Assembly (NCBI RefSeq): GCF_947500695.1
Contig: NZ_CANMSS010000007.1
Span: 1 to 64,000 of the forward strand
Source of the DNA: an uncultured Pseudoteredinibacter sp.
Lineage (GTDB): Bacteria > Pseudomonadota > Gammaproteobacteria > Pseudomonadales > Cellvibrionaceae
Reading direction: 5' to 3'
DNA: 64,000 nucleotides
This document shows, piece after piece, positions 1 through 10,463 of this stretch. The translations under genes were made by a program, and so were the position numbers. The stretch's first letter is position 1; each line of letters opens with the position of its first letter. The notes under the pieces were generated by a model. That model searched no databases, had not been told where the DNA came from, and saw nothing but the letters and a program-made list of their open reading frames with translations.

Positions 1-389
1 AGTGGTAGGTTTTTCCGGTCTTATTTGATCTATAAAGATTAGCTGAAGCAAAATTGTTGGGTTTAGGCACAGAATTGCAAATCGTGCAGGAACCTGGGGT
101 CAGAACCCTTGGGTTCTGACCCCGCCTTTAAGTGGTAGGTTTTTCCGGTCTTATTTGATCTATAAAGATTAGCTGAAGCAAAATTGTTGGGTTTAGGCAC
201 AGAATTGTAAATCGTGCAGGAACCTGGGGTCAGAACCCTTGGGTTCTGACCCCGCCTCTAAGTGGTAGGTTTTTCCGGTCTTATTTGATCTATAAAGATT
301 AGCTGAAGCAAAATTGTTGGGTTTAGGCACAGAAATGCAAATCGTGCAGGAACCTGGGGTCAGAACCCTTGGGTTCTGACCCCGCCTTT
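1..389. repeat. Three tandem 130-bp repeats, each carrying a 28-bp palindrome
   Basis: Units start at 1, 131 and 261 and are nearly identical; the differences I see are a few single bases. Each unit ends in a palindrome with arms GGGGTCAGAACCC and GGGTTCTGACCCC around TT, at 96-123, 226-253 and 356-383. To the left of each palindrome is the motif ATCGTGCAGGAACCT, the reverse complement of the flank TGCACGAT seen next to copies near 59.9 kb. The array lies just beyond the 3' end of the large minus-strand kinase gene and may continue left of the window. I see no credible gene in it. Confidence 0.95.
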
Positions 390-409
390 GGCATTCTGCC
401 TTGGCCTTT

Positions 410-3400
410 TTAAGAAGTGTTTTGCTGTGGCAACTCCAACGGCAAGCGTACGGTAAACTTTGTCCACTCACCTTCTTCACTCCGGCATTTAATAGTCCCA
501 CTGAGATTTTGGCTGACAATATTATAAAGAATATGCAAGCCCAAACCTGTACCACCACTGCCATGGCCAGTTGTGAAAAACGGATCAAAAATACGTTTTA
601 AATTCTTTTCCGGTATGCCGCAGCCATTATCCCAATATTCAAAGACGATATGCTCCTCTTCAATTTTTGCGCCAATGGTGACTTTACCTTCCTCCTCTTC
701 CTTGAAGGCGTGTTTCAAGGAATTGCTTAAAAGATTGGTAAATATCTGTGAGTAATCCCCGGGGTATGAGGTAATTTCTTTATCGATTGGGCAGTCGATA
801 TGGAGGGTAATTTTGCGATAGCTGATTTGGGTTTCTAAGCTCAATCGCATTTCCTCCATATATTCCTGAAGATTAAAGGCGCGTACGCTATCGCTGGTTT
901 GATCGACTGAGATTTTCTTAAAGCTGGCAATAAGATCGGCCGCTCGCTTTAAGTTCTTATAGGCTAAATCCGCTGCATTGTGGCCTTCTTTAAGGTAGCT
1001 TTCGAGCTGCTGTTGGCTCATGCGGGCATTGCGATAATCGTCATTTACCCGGGTGGTTTTATCCCTAAAGTGGGTGACGGCAGTAACGCTAATACCAATG
1101 GGCGTATTAATTTCATGGGCTATGCCTGCCACTAAACTACCTAGTGAAGCCATTTTTTCTGATTCGATGAGCTGCTCTTGAGTTTCTTTTAGGTGGTCAA
1201 TGGTGAATGTTAATTCCTCATTGGAGGCACGTAGCTCTTCGGTACGCTCTTCGACTTTTTGCGTAAGTTCTTTGTTAAAACTCATGATCTTGCGTTTGGC
1301 TTTGTTTTGCATGGTGATGTCAGTTGCAAAACCAATAATTTCCTCGATTTGTCCATTGTCATCACTATTGGCAAAACTGTTCCAAAGGATGTCTCGATGG
1401 CTGCCGTCACGGTGAGTGATTTGCATCTCGATGTTGCTGATAAAGCCGTTATTCATATTGTTGAATAAGTTGTCGACTTGTTCATAAGAACCCCCAGGAA
1501 AAAGCAGTTGCCACCAGTTTTTGCCGACTAAATCCTGTTGCTTAAAACCTGTTATATGCTCAGTAATTGGATTGCTAAATAACACCTTGCCATTGCTATC
1601 TAGACCGCAAATCATATTGGAGGAGTTATTAATAATATTAGCGCTGTAGTCCCTTTCTCTATTGATGTTGGTAAACGCCTGTGCGTTTTCAATAGCAATC
1701 GCGGCTTGCCCGGCCAGCAGGGAAAGAAATTGAATATGTTGGCGATTAAAGCCGTTGCTAAGATGTTTGTTCTCTAGATAAATCAAACCAATGATTTTAG
1801 CTTGATGGCGCAGGCTAATTGCTAGCACCGATAGGGATTTGCTGATCTCCCGTTCAGCGAAGGCGGTCTCAGAGTTGTCGAAACTTTCCAGTACATAGTC
1901 TTTTTCCTCTAGTAGACAGTGTTTAATAATCTCATGCTTAAACTGATATTGGCTTAAACTCTTATTATTGTCGGCACATATTATGGTTATGTCGTCGAGA
2001 GACTTATACGCCTTTAGCTCAGTCACCAGGTTTTGGTGAAGAATAATGCTAGCGCTGGTGGCTCCTGAGGTCTGTTGAATGGTTTCTAATAGTTTGGTCA
2101 GTAGAGTATCTATTTCCTTAACTTCAGAAAGCAGTTCAATACTGCTGCTTAATGCGTCTAGGTTCAGCTGAGCATTTAGATTTTGACTGCTGCTGTGCTC
2201 ATCTCTTGTGAGCTTAGGGAATTCTCTTTCTAGCGCTGAGCATTTACTGAGATGCCCCCATTTCTCATAGCAGTTGTAGGCAAGCTCTAACTGTACAAAG
2301 GCATAGCTGTTGACGTTTTTGCTTAGCAGGTAGCGGGCAAAAAATTCATGGCCTAGTGCTTGATCGATTGGAATCAGTGATTGCTGTATGCTTTCTAAGG
2401 CTTCTTCAAACAAAGGGATAGCATCGGCGAGCTCCGCAGCTTGTGCGGCCAATGCGGCTTCTAGCAGCTTTTGCTTGCCTAAAAAATTATCAGGGCAGTG
2501 CGGGGCGAAATTGCCGAGCAGTCGAATACTGTCATTCACATGTTGGTACTGCTCTTCGTTGAGCCCTTGCTGTAAGCCTTTTTGTAGTAGCGCTAAGGAG
2601 CTGCATAAGTGATATAGAAACACTACCATGGCTCCGGGCATGGTATCGATATAACCCTTTACCGTGGGGCTGTAAGCAATGGCTTCATCTATTTGCTGCA
2701 TTATGACCATCGCTTGCAGCTTTAGAGTGGTGTAGATGCCTAAGTAGGTATAGTGTTTTCTTTCGCTAAGATAGTCGTGCAGCCATTTTTCGTCGATGTG
2801 CTCACCAGAGAAACTGATGCCATCACTGTTTTTGTCTATTAATGTGCTTAGGAACTGCCATAAGAATTTATTCATGAAGATGGGGTCATCTTTGCCAAAT
2901 TCTTCTAGCTTTCGATGCACGCTAGGTAGGCTCTGCAGAACATCATCTAAATTAGGGTCGAAGTTCCAAGCGTAATAGGGTCTTTGGGAGGCGGCCATCG
3001 AGCCGTAGTCGTAGTCGCTGGCCTCCATTGCAAACTCGGCCGCCATATCAAAGTACTCATAAACGTCTCGGCCTGGCGCATGGAAGTGAAAGATATTGCA
3101 AGCGTACATGGTATACAGCTGTGTACGAATGCTTCGGTCATCAATCATAGTAGATTGGTTTAACGCGGCCTCGCCCAGTTCTATACCTATTTCGACCTGC
3201 TCAGCGGCAAATAGAATGCCTGCCATGGCCATCATGCCCAAAGGCGAATGGTCTGACATGCCCTTTGTAAGTGATATATCAATACTGTGATATATCATAA
3301 AGGGAAAGATTTCAGGTGCGCCCAAATAAGCGGGAAGACTACCGATAACTAAAACTTCTTGCTGTGCTATAGCGAGGTGATCTTCACATAGCGGCAAGCT

Positions 3401-6112
3401 CACCATGTCGTGGATGCCGTATTCTATAATGGCATCGACTGTATTGCCGAATTCTTCAATGGCCCTTTGTTCAAAGTTTTCACAGGGCAATTCAATTTCA
3501 AGCTCGGCTAATGATTGCTTTACTGTCTTAACCGCTAAGGGTAAATTTTGATTGGAAGCAAAATGCCTAAACTGAATAATTGAGGCATTGGCTTTTTCAA
3601 TGGGTGACTTCGAGTTCTTTGATACCTTGGCAAAGGCCTTTTCACCTTTTTCATACTGCTGGTTTAAAAACAGCACTTCCCCTAGATTGTTATACAAATC
3701 AATCGCTAAGTGATGATCTGTGTTGAAGGGTGAGCCAGGAATAAACTTTAATGCCATTTCAAAGCTGTTTAAAGCAAGCTGGTAGGCGGCATTAAACTTG
3801 TATTGTTCACCTTGTCGAATATTCAATCTGGCCAAAAGCAAGCGTTCATCAGGCTCTTTAATATAAGACTCGGCGGCATTGAAGTGTTGAATAAACTGTT
3901 CCGCTTTAGCGATTTCCTCGTTCTGGCTTTGTAGCTTGGCAAGAATGCTGCGACCAGCTTTAAGGTGGTAGTGACAAAGCTTATCTTTGCTTAAGCCTTC
4001 AACTGTCGCTTGTTGAATACGATCGTGAACAAATAGAATATTCTGTTCAACCTTGATCAGCAGCTTTGCCTTGATTAAGCTTGCCAGCGTTTCCTCGTAG
4101 CTAGACAGTATGCAGTTATTGACGATGTTAATTTGCTGAATGCTAAAACGGTTACCCAGTACAGCCAGCTGTTCTAGGAAGACTTTGCTATCTTCGTCAA
4201 GTTGTTCGATCTGCTCTTGGAGGTGATTAATAATACCGCCTGCCGCTAACTTTTTAAGCTGATCGATATCAACTTCAACGATGCCTAGCTCGTTACGATA
4301 AATGTTTTCATCGCGAATAAGTTTGTTAAGCAAGCTTTGAATATGGAAGGGGTTGCCAGCCGAGCGCAAGGTGATTTGTGTGCATAATGTATCTAGCTGG
4401 CTTTGATTGTTTTCTAGCAGCTCTCCCAGCCATCGCCGAATCGCCTGGCTACTCAAATCCTGCAGCTCAATTTTATGGTGCTCAATTACTCGTCGAGGCA
4501 GTTTTTCTAAGAAGCTACTTGCAGGGTGTACGTCGCTTACCTCTTGATTGCGATAAGAGAGAAAACACATAAAGCCTTTTTTAGGAGCGTCTATCATGGC
4601 TTCCATGAGGGCGATGCTGGCACTATCGGCCCACTGTAAGTCATCTAAGAAGAGAACAATGGTAAAACCCTGTGAGCAAATGCAGCGAAAGAAGTTTTGC
4701 ATCAGTAGGTTGCGGCGCTGGGTGTTTTCCTTAGGAGAGGCCGAGCTTAGTTCGGCCTGCTGGCCGATGATGGCTTCCATTTGTGGTGCTATTTCTAACA
4801 GCACCTTGCCGAGTGAGCCGACGGCATCCTGAATAGAGTCTCGAATCAAATCCAACTCGGCGGCTGGGAGTTGTAGGCATTGGCGGCTGAATTCCGCTAG
4901 GGCATCGGCAATGGCGCTATAAGCTTTACCTCGATTAAGCTGGTCGAATTTCCCGCTGATGAATAAACCTTTGTCTGCACCTATGGCGGTGAATAGTTGT
5001 CGAATTAGTGCGGTTTTTCCGATGCCCGCTGCGCCGGTAATTTCAATGACATGGGCGCTGTGGCGACAGCGGCTGAGTAAACTATTTAGTTGATCGAGCT
5101 CCTCGTCACGGCCATAGAGCAGGGGGCTTAGACGAATTGGTTGATCATTGCGATCACTGCTGGGTTTAAAGTTCTTGATATCCTGTCCAATCAGTTGGCT
5201 TTGTTCAATGCGTTTGAAATCCTCTAACACCAGCTTTAGATTTTGGTATCGATTTTCCGGCTCTTTATCCAAGAGTTTATTCAGTAGAGCGGACAGAGCC
5301 TGCGGCGAGTCTTCGCGCAGTAAATGTATTGGCTTGGGATCGTGGGCAATATGAGCATAAATAAGATCGGCGGCCTCATTGGGATTAAAGGGCGGGGCGC
5401 CGGTGAGCATATAGTAGAAGCAGCAACCAAGAGAGTAGATGTCGCTACGCCAGTCGACAGCCGTATTAGTGCGGCCGGTTTGCTCAGGTGAGATATAGGC
5501 TAAAGAGTCGAGTAGGCTAGGCGGCAACTCAAATTCAATATTGTGCTCGGTGAAGCGACTGGCTTGCCCGAAGTCGATCAACTTTGCTGTTTCAAAACTA
5601 TCATCAACCACAATATTGTCGGGGCTGATATTGCGGTGGGCAAGGCCTTGGCTGTGAAGCTCAAACAGGGCCTTACAAATCTCTTGGGCAATACGTAAAA
5701 AACGACCTAGTTGCAAACCTGTAGCAGGGGTGTGTTCGCTTAGTGGAGATAGTGCGTCATCGCGATAAACGACAACTAGCTGATTGCTAAGATTGTGGAT
5801 ATCAATGGGTCTTACAGAGCGCCGGCTTCTGAGCTTTTGTGATAGTTGGTACTCACTTTGCAATTGTTCAAAGTGGCGCTGTTGATGTTCCACATGGCAA
5901 GTTTTTAAGATCACAGGGATGCCATCGGAGCGACGGATAGCCCGATATATATTGCAGTAACGGCCACTATGAATTTGGCCGTTAATCTCAAAGTGTTCCT
6001 GCACCGCTATCCCCTTAATGCCTTTGCTATTTTTATAATAGGCATATCGTGCGCAATCAGCCTCTCGCATTGTGTTAACGGCGGCTTGGCGCTTTACTTC
6101 CCTACTTCTCAA
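410..6112 (-). CDS. Trifunctional Ser/Thr kinase-like / AAA ATPase / GAF-PAS sensor histidine kinase
   Basis: A 1900-residue cytoplasmic signalling protein. Domains in order: a Ser/Thr protein-kinase fold (about 45-300; candidate ATP lysine K70, DFG at 180-182); a large P-loop ATPase (Walker A GAAGIGKT at 360-367, Walker B FLDDLQWAD); a long helical TPR-like region; GAF (about 1380-1530); PAS (about 1545-1650); HisKA (IAHEINTP, phospho-acceptor His near 1666); and HATPase (N box NLLSNSLKHAF, DNGCGIPE, GGTGLGLHI). This order matches the known trifunctional kinase/ATPase/histidine kinase family of bacteria and cyanobacteria. No receiver domain is present and no response regulator is adjacent. 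Oddity: the kinase catalytic loop reads HRN at 159-161 instead of HRD, so Ser/Thr kinase activity is doubtful. The start could also be M15. No transmembrane segment is evident. Confidence 0.9.
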   Translation of the reverse strand: MRSREVKRQAAVNTMREADCARYAYYKNSKGIKGIAVQEHFEINGQIHSGRYCNIYRAIRRSDGIPVILKTCHVEHQQRHFEQLQSEYQLSQKLRSRRSVRPIDIHNLSNQLVVVYRDDALSPLSEHTPATGLQLGRFLRIAQEICKALFELHSQGLAHRNISPDNIVVDDSFETAKLIDFGQASRFTEHNIEFELPPSLLDSLAYISPEQTGRTNTAVDWRSDIYSLGCCFYYMLTGAPPFNPNEAADLIYAHIAHDPKPIHLLREDSPQALSALLNKLLDKEPENRYQNLKLVLEDFKRIEQSQLIGQDIKNFKPSSDRNDQPIRLSPLLYGRDEELDQLNSLLSRCRHSAHVIEITGAAGIGKTALIRQLFTAIGADKGLFISGKFDQLNRGKAYSAIADALAEFSRQCLQLPAAELDLIRDSIQDAVGSLGKVLLEIAPQMEAIIGQQAELSSASPKENTQRRNLLMQNFFRCICSQGFTIVLFLDDLQWADSASIALMEAMIDAPKKGFMCFLSYRNQEVSDVHPASSFLEKLPRRVIEHHKIELQDLSSQAIRRWLGELLENNQSQLDTLCTQITLRSAGNPFHIQSLLNKLIRDENIYRNELGIVEVDIDQLKKLAAGGIINHLQEQIEQLDEDSKVFLEQLAVLGNRFSIQQINIVNNCILSSYEETLASLIKAKLLIKVEQNILFVHDRIQQATVEGLSKDKLCHYHLKAGRSILAKLQSQNEEIAKAEQFIQHFNAAESYIKEPDERLLLARLNIRQGEQYKFNAAYQLALNSFEMALKFIPGSPFNTDHHLAIDLYNNLGEVLFLNQQYEKGEKAFAKVSKNSKSPIEKANASIIQFRHFASNQNLPLAVKTVKQSLAELEIELPCENFEQRAIEEFGNTVDAIIEYGIHDMVSLPLCEDHLAIAQQEVLVIGSLPAYLGAPEIFPFMIYHSIDISLTKGMSDHSPLGMMAMAGILFAAEQVEIGIELGEAALNQSTMIDDRSIRTQLYTMYACNIFHFHAPGRDVYEYFDMAAEFAMEASDYDYGSMAASQRPYYAWNFDPNLDDVLQSLPSVHRKLEEFGKDDPIFMNKFLWQFLSTLIDKNSDGISFSGEHIDEKWLHDYLSERKHYTYLGIYTTLKLQAMVIMQQIDEAIAYSPTVKGYIDTMPGAMVVFLYHLCSSLALLQKGLQQGLNEEQYQHVNDSIRLLGNFAPHCPDNFLGKQKLLEAALAAQAAELADAIPLFEEALESIQQSLIPIDQALGHEFFARYLLSKNVNSYAFVQLELAYNCYEKWGHLSKCSALEREFPKLTRDEHSSSQNLNAQLNLDALSSSIELLSEVKEIDTLLTKLLETIQQTSGATSASIILHQNLVTELKAYKSLDDITIICADNNKSLSQYQFKHEIIKHCLLEEKDYVLESFDNSETAFAEREISKSLSVLAISLRHQAKIIGLIYLENKHLSNGFNRQHIQFLSLLAGQAAIAIENAQAFTNINRERDYSANIINNSSNMICGLDSNGKVLFSNPITEHITGFKQQDLVGKNWWQLLFPGGSYEQVDNLFNNMNNGFISNIEMQITHRDGSHRDILWNSFANSDDNGQIEEIIGFATDITMQNKAKRKIMSFNKELTQKVEERTEELRASNEELTFTIDHLKETQEQLIESEKMASLGSLVAGIAHEINTPIGISVTAVTHFRDKTTRVNDDYRNARMSQQQLESYLKEGHNAADLAYKNLKRAADLIASFKKISVDQTSDSVRAFNLQEYMEEMRLSLETQISYRKITLHIDCPIDKEITSYPGDYSQIFTNLLSNSLKHAFKEEEEGKVTIGAKIEEEHIVFEYWDNGCGIPEKNLKRIFDPFFTTGHGSGGTGLGLHILYNIVSQNLSGTIKCRSEEGEWTKFTVRLPLELPQQNTS

Positions 6113-6332
6113 TGAGTGTGAACGGCATTAGTTTAGCGCAGGGATCGGGTAGCCGGAGTCGCCGCTTAGCAAATTCGTACCAATTTATTAGTTTTAAGGC
6201 CTGAGTCGTCTCTTGTGAGGCGTACTAATTTAGAGGGGGTGCCGGATCCGCTTTGGTAGCGGTTTAGATCAATATAGTGCTTGCTAATCCGCTTAGTGGT
6301 CGCAATTTGCTGGGGTTTTGGCGCCAAGCCGT

Positions 6333-6338
6333 TATAAT
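6333..6338 (+). promoter_or_regulatory. Probable -10 box of the prfC promoter
   Basis: TATAAT lies 51 bases upstream of the prfC start codon in a 276-bp divergent intergenic region. A candidate -35 (TTGCTG at 6307-6312) is 20 bases upstream, longer than ideal, so only the -10 is supported with any strength. Confidence 0.4.
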
Positions 6339-6388
6339 GCACGGTTTTTTATCCCCTGCGGGATCGACAGTAGCCGAGAGCCTTATTG

Positions 6389-7972
6389 ATGACCACTGAA
6401 ACTACCGAAGCTATCCAGCAGCGCCGTAGCTTTGCCATTATTTCTCACCCCGATGCGGGTAAAACCACCATTACTGAAAAGCTACTGCTTTTAGGTCAGT
6501 TAATTCAGGTGGCGGGCTCGGTTAAAGGCAAAAAGGCCGATCGTCATGCCACCTCCGACTGGATGGGCATGGAGCAGGAGCGTGGTATCTCGGTAACCTC
6601 ATCGGTTATGCAGTTTCCTTATCGTGGACGTATGGTCAACCTGCTGGACACCCCAGGTCACGAAGACTTCTCTGAAGATACCTACCGAACCCTAACAGCT
6701 GTGGATTCAGCCTTGATGGTCATCGATGGCGCCAAGGGTGTGGAAGATCGCACCATTAAGCTGATGAATGTGTGTCGTTTACGCGATACTCCAATCGTTG
6801 GTTTTGTAAACAAGATGGACCGTGATATCCGCGACCCTATCGAGCTATTGGACGAAGTCGAAGAAGTTCTAAAAATCGAAGCCGCTCCGATCAACTGGCC
6901 AATTGGCATGGGTAAAGAGTTTAAAGGGGTTTATAACCTTTACACCGATACCATTCATGTCTTTGAACAAGGCAAGAACTACGTGTTAACCGATGATGTA
7001 CGCATTGAGGGTATTGAATCGGACGAAGCTAAAGAGCTGTTGGGTGTTTATTACGAAGATTACCTAGAAGAAATTGAGTTGGTACGTGGCGCTAGCCATG
7101 AATGGGATCAAGACGCTTTCTTGGCGGGTAAGTTAACTCCGGTTTTCTTTGGTACCGCACTGGCCAACTTTGGTGTGCGTGAAATGCTGGATGACTTTGT
7201 TGAATGGGCACCAGCGCCATTGGCTCGCAATACTGAAACCCGTGAAGTTGATCCGGTTGAGGAAAAGTTCAGTGGTTTTGTCTTTAAAATTCAGGCCAAT
7301 ATGGATCCAAAGCACCGAGATCGTATTGCTTTTATGCGTATCTGCTCTGGCAAATATACCAAGGGCATGAAAATGCGCCATGTGCGATTGGGCAAAGATG
7401 TAAAAATTGCCGATGCTGTTAGTTTTAAAGCTGGTGAGCGTGAGCTATTAGAAGAAGCTACCTCGGGTGATATTATCGGCCTGCACAATCACGGTACCAT
7501 TCAAATCGGTGATACTTTCACAGAAGGTGAGGTGCTGAAGTTCACCGGTATCCCACACTTTGCGCCGGAGATGTTTCGCCGTATTCGATTGAAAGACCCT
7601 CTAAGAACCAAGCAGCTTCAAAAGGGTTTGCAGCAGCTATCGGAAGAAGGTTCTACCCAGGTATTTTTCCCGCTAAACTCCAATGACATTATTGTCGGTG
7701 CGGTGGGGGTTCTGCAGTTTGAAGTGGTAGCCTATCGCTTAAAAGATGAATACAAGGTAGATGCTATTTACGAATCGGTAAATGTGAATACCGCGCGCTG
7801 GGTTGAATCAGAAGACGATAAAAAGTTTGAAGAATTTAAGCGCAAATGTTCAGACAATTTAGCGCTCGATGGTGGTGGTCACTTAACGTATTTGGCACCT
7901 ACAAGGGTTAATCTATCCTTGAGCGAAGAGCGCTACCCTGAGGTAGTATTCCGCTCAACCCGAGAACACTAA
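6389..7972 (+). CDS. prfC: Peptide chain release factor 3
   Basis: RF3 is a translational GTPase that recycles RF1/RF2 from the ribosome after peptide release. The 527-residue product has the G1 loop SHPDAGKTT, the G3 motif DTPGHEDF, the G4 motif NKMD, and the long C-terminal part typical of RF3 (full length, about 528 in E. coli). A TTG codon at 6386 is in frame directly before the ATG, but the ATG at 6389 is the likely start. It is transcribed divergently from the large kinase gene and followed on the same strand by an acyltransferase gene 42 bases downstream, so the two may be cotranscribed. Confidence 0.97.
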   Translation: MTTETTEAIQQRRSFAIISHPDAGKTTITEKLLLLGQLIQVAGSVKGKKADRHATSDWMGMEQERGISVTSSVMQFPYRGRMVNLLDTPGHEDFSEDTYRTLTAVDSALMVIDGAKGVEDRTIKLMNVCRLRDTPIVGFVNKMDRDIRDPIELLDEVEEVLKIEAAPINWPIGMGKEFKGVYNLYTDTIHVFEQGKNYVLTDDVRIEGIESDEAKELLGVYYEDYLEEIELVRGASHEWDQDAFLAGKLTPVFFGTALANFGVREMLDDFVEWAPAPLARNTETREVDPVEEKFSGFVFKIQANMDPKHRDRIAFMRICSGKYTKGMKMRHVRLGKDVKIADAVSFKAGERELLEEATSGDIIGLHNHGTIQIGDTFTEGEVLKFTGIPHFAPEMFRRIRLKDPLRTKQLQKGLQQLSEEGSTQVFFPLNSNDIIVGAVGVLQFEVVAYRLKDEYKVDAIYESVNVNTARWVESEDDKKFEEFKRKCSDNLALDGGGHLTYLAPTRVNLSLSEERYPEVVFRSTREH

Positions 7973-8014
7973 TAATAAAATAGCTGTGACTGTGAAGAGT
8001 AAGTAGGTGAAGTA

Positions 8015-8608
8015 ATGGGACCGATTAAAACTGAAGCCCCCGAGAATATGCCCCGCCTAGGTAACACCTTTAGCCGTTGGTTAGGCCGGTGCTTATTGCG
8101 TATGTTTGGTTGGACTCTTGAGGGCACCTTGCCCAATGAAAAGAAAATCATGGTGGCACTAGCGCCGCACACTTCTAATTGGGATTTCGTAGTTGCCATG
8201 CCAGCCATTATGGGCCTGGGCGTAAAAATCTCTTACCTAATGAAAAAAGAAGCTTTTTTCTGGCCTATGGCGGGTACCTGGAGGTGGTTAGGCGGTATTC
8301 CTACCGATCGTTCCGCAGCTGGTGGTGTGGTAGAGCAGGTGGCTAGCTACTATGCCGAGCATGATAAATGTTGGGTAGCCATTACTCCCGAAGGCACACG
8401 CTCAAAGGTGGATAAGTGGAAAACAGGCTTTATTCGCATTGCCCATCGCTGCGAGGTTCCTGTAGTTGTGATTGGCTTTGATGGCCCCGGAAAGCGAATC
8501 GTGATTGATAAAAGCTACTACAGCCAAGGTAACTATGAGGCTGAAGCCGATGAGTTGCGAGATTACGTCAACGAGAAGTTTGTTGGTATTTCCCCGGAAC
8601 ACCAGTAA
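8015..8608 (+). CDS. PlsC-family acyltransferase (lysophospholipid acyltransferase-like)
   Basis: A short acyltransferase of 197 residues. The catalytic HX4D motif is HTSNWD (about residues 53-58) and the substrate-binding motif is PEGTR (about 127-131), both hallmarks of glycerol-phosphate acyltransferases. It is shorter than typical PlsC (about 245) and has no strong N-terminal membrane segment, matching the small stand-alone members found in many proteobacteria. The acyl acceptor cannot be told from sequence. It lies between prfC and a TetR regulator, all on the plus strand. Confidence 0.8.
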   Translation: MGPIKTEAPENMPRLGNTFSRWLGRCLLRMFGWTLEGTLPNEKKIMVALAPHTSNWDFVVAMPAIMGLGVKISYLMKKEAFFWPMAGTWRWLGGIPTDRSAAGGVVEQVASYYAEHDKCWVAITPEGTRSKVDKWKTGFIRIAHRCEVPVVVIGFDGPGKRIVIDKSYYSQGNYEAEADELRDYVNEKFVGISPEHQ

Positions 8609-8649
8609 GTTCATAAAACGTATGAAGGCCAAAGGTTAAAAGGTACAAA

Positions 8650-9285
8650 ATGAGCGAGAGCCAAGTAGCAAACACAGAGCAAGAGAATGCGGACAAGCGT
8701 TTAATCTCTCCGGCTGCTCTTGAAAAGCTACGCACAGTATTGGTTAGCTTGTTTTCTCAGGGCTTGTTCCATGAGGTGGGTATTCGCGATATTTGCACTC
8801 AAGCGAAGGTTAGCCCGAAAACTGTCTATAAGTACTTTGGCAATAAAGAACAGCTACTGGCGGCCTGTGTAGAGCAAGATTTGCAGGATCTGGCGGATCT
8901 CACCGCTGAGAAAGTAGAGCAAGCTGTATCCATCCGTGACAAGGTTCGTGCTCAAGTTGATGTGATTTTGGGCTTTTATCAGCAAAGGCCAGAAGTCGCA
9001 CGTATGGTCTTCTTGAATATCCCTATCGCCTATTGGCTGCAAAGTGCGTCGCCTGCGCATTTTCAGCACCGTCAAATTGGTCGTGATGTATATCGCCTAG
9101 CTTTGGAGCAGGGCTTGGTAAGGGGTGATTTGCGCGATGATGTTATTTCAGAAATGATCGCGGGTGGTATTAACCGTGTGATCAGCTGGTGTCTGTATGA
9201 AGGCAAAGCAGATCAGCTGTCGGATTATGCTGAAGACTGCTTCACCTATATTTGGGCCGCTATTGAAGCCCAAAACCCAGTTTAA
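8650..9285 (+). CDS. TetR/AcrR family transcriptional regulator
   Basis: A 211-residue protein with a TetR-type N-terminal helix-turn-helix at about residues 30-75 (GIRDICTQAKVSPKTVYKYF followed by GNKEQLL) and a helical ligand-binding C-terminal part with no assignable ligand. The gene starts 42 bases after the acyltransferase gene on the same strand, so it may regulate that gene or its own operon. It converges on the lipoprotein gene with only 2 bases between the stops and no obvious terminator. Confidence 0.9.
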   Translation: MSESQVANTEQENADKRLISPAALEKLRTVLVSLFSQGLFHEVGIRDICTQAKVSPKTVYKYFGNKEQLLAACVEQDLQDLADLTAEKVEQAVSIRDKVRAQVDVILGFYQQRPEVARMVFLNIPIAYWLQSASPAHFQHRQIGRDVYRLALEQGLVRGDLRDDVISEMIAGGINRVISWCLYEGKADQLSDYAEDCFTYIWAAIEAQNPV

Positions 9286-9287
9286 GT

Positions 9288-10136
9288 TTAGAGTTTTTGC
9301 TGGGCCATTTTCTCCAGTAACTTTTGATATTTATTCAGTTTTTTCAGCAAGCGCGTTTTTTGCTTGTCGCTGCTCAACTTTAATAGATCGCTAAATAGCT
9401 GGCGTTGTAAGGGACGATTGATATCTGTTAATTGGCGCTTTTCTTCGGTCCAATTTTCCCTAGGGTTATCAAATAAGGCCATTAATTTTGCTTGGCTATG
9501 TTCATCTCTTGGCGCTTCTAAGACAGCCCTAAATTGCTCTTGCCAGCGCAAGCGCTCAGTCAGTTCGATTTCGGCGCCCAGTTGAAACTCCTCCGACCAC
9601 TGCTTAATTCTGGCTTTTTGTTCTGAACTGAGCTTGCCTAGATACTCTTTGGCTTGCTTCTCCATACCTTTACGACCGCGCTCACGGCGCTCTTCGGCGC
9701 TACGATCGTTGAATTTTTCGCTAAGTTCCTCATTGTTTTCCTCGATCTGTTTATATAGTTGCTGCCTTTGCTTGTCATCCTGATCCAAAGTGAGCTCGGC
9801 TAGTAAGGGGCCGCCTTTATTCAACAGGCGCTTCCAGGCTGATTGAGCCTCTTCTTCAAGCTTCAGAGTTTGCTCGGGAGAGATTTCACCTTGTTCTAGG
9901 TTTTGCTGCAGGCTTGCCAGTAATTCTTGGTAGCGCGGTAGCTCTTCTTGCTGGTGCCAAACATGCCAGTCATCAATGGCTTCTGCCAGCTTCTGCTGCT
10001 GCTCGCGGTTTAAGTCGAGGTACTCTTCGATTTGGTTTTCCAGCCACCAATCGGCTAATCGATATGCATATTGGCTGCTGCAAGCACTGAGCAGCACAAT
10101 GCCGATAAGAAGTATAAGGCGACGATAGATGGCCAT
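9288..10136 (-). CDS. DUF6279-like lipoprotein
   Basis: A 282-residue predicted lipoprotein. The N-terminus has a hydrophobic signal segment ending in the lipobox LLSACSS (Cys19). The mature part is almost entirely charged helix rich in E, Q, K and R, and opens with YRLADWWLENQIEEYLDLN, which resembles proteins grouped as DUF6279. The family's function is unknown to me. It is divergent from the next plus-strand gene. Confidence 0.75.
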   Translation of the reverse strand: MAIYRRLILLIGIVLLSACSSQYAYRLADWWLENQIEEYLDLNREQQQKLAEAIDDWHVWHQQEELPRYQELLASLQQNLEQGEISPEQTLKLEEEAQSAWKRLLNKGGPLLAELTLDQDDKQRQQLYKQIEENNEELSEKFNDRSAEERRERGRKGMEKQAKEYLGKLSSEQKARIKQWSEEFQLGAEIELTERLRWQEQFRAVLEAPRDEHSQAKLMALFDNPRENWTEEKRQLTDINRPLQRQLFSDLLKLSSDKQKTRLLKKLNKYQKLLEKMAQQKL

Positions 10137-10463
10137 GGATTATCCTGTTCAGCTCTTGTTAAGTTTGGCGTTAGTAAGTAACATGCGGTTATATCCGCCA
10201 TTGCATTAGACGATAAAAATTTCATTTAGTGCAATGTCCTTTGAGTTTTGTTGTCGCTTGATCGGGTCAGAATGCGGGTAGAGGCCGTTGTTTATTGGCT
10301 TTGGGGTAATGTAGTAAGCCTTTAAACTAATAGAATGCCATAAAACTAAAACCACAATATAAAGCCACAGCTTTTAAAAGCGCAGAATAACAGCACTTTA
10401 AAAGTGTATGCAAAATGGCTAAAAGAAATTGGGTACAAGGCTTTTTGTCTAGGGGGACGATAA
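10137..10463. other. Divergent intergenic region
   Basis: This 327-bp AT-rich region separates the lipoprotein gene (minus) from the 131-residue gene (plus) and should hold both promoters. I see short AT-rich dyads (for example around CTTTTAAAAG and ACTTTAAAAGT near 10373-10406) but no recognisable regulator site. The stretch GGGTCAGAA near 10264 resembles half a palindrome arm but has no matching second arm. Confidence 0.5.
10451..10456 (+). promoter_or_regulatory. Ribosome binding site deciding a GTG start
   Basis: AGGGGG lies 7 bases upstream of GTG at 10464, supporting the GTG as the start of the following gene. Confidence 0.7.

Noticed and set aside
1..389. CRISPR array
   Set aside because: Repeats are regularly spaced 28-mers, but the spacers are also identical between units and no cas gene is present; this is tandem duplication.
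193..588. 131-residue minus-strand frame across the first tandem repeats
   Set aside because: It mostly translates the repeat unit and the end of the kinase gene in another frame; the GSDP-like peptide comes from the palindrome. No start signal or protein-like composition.
10262..10278. Additional palindrome copy (GGGTCAGAATGCGGG)
   Set aside because: Only one arm resembles the family; the second arm is absent.
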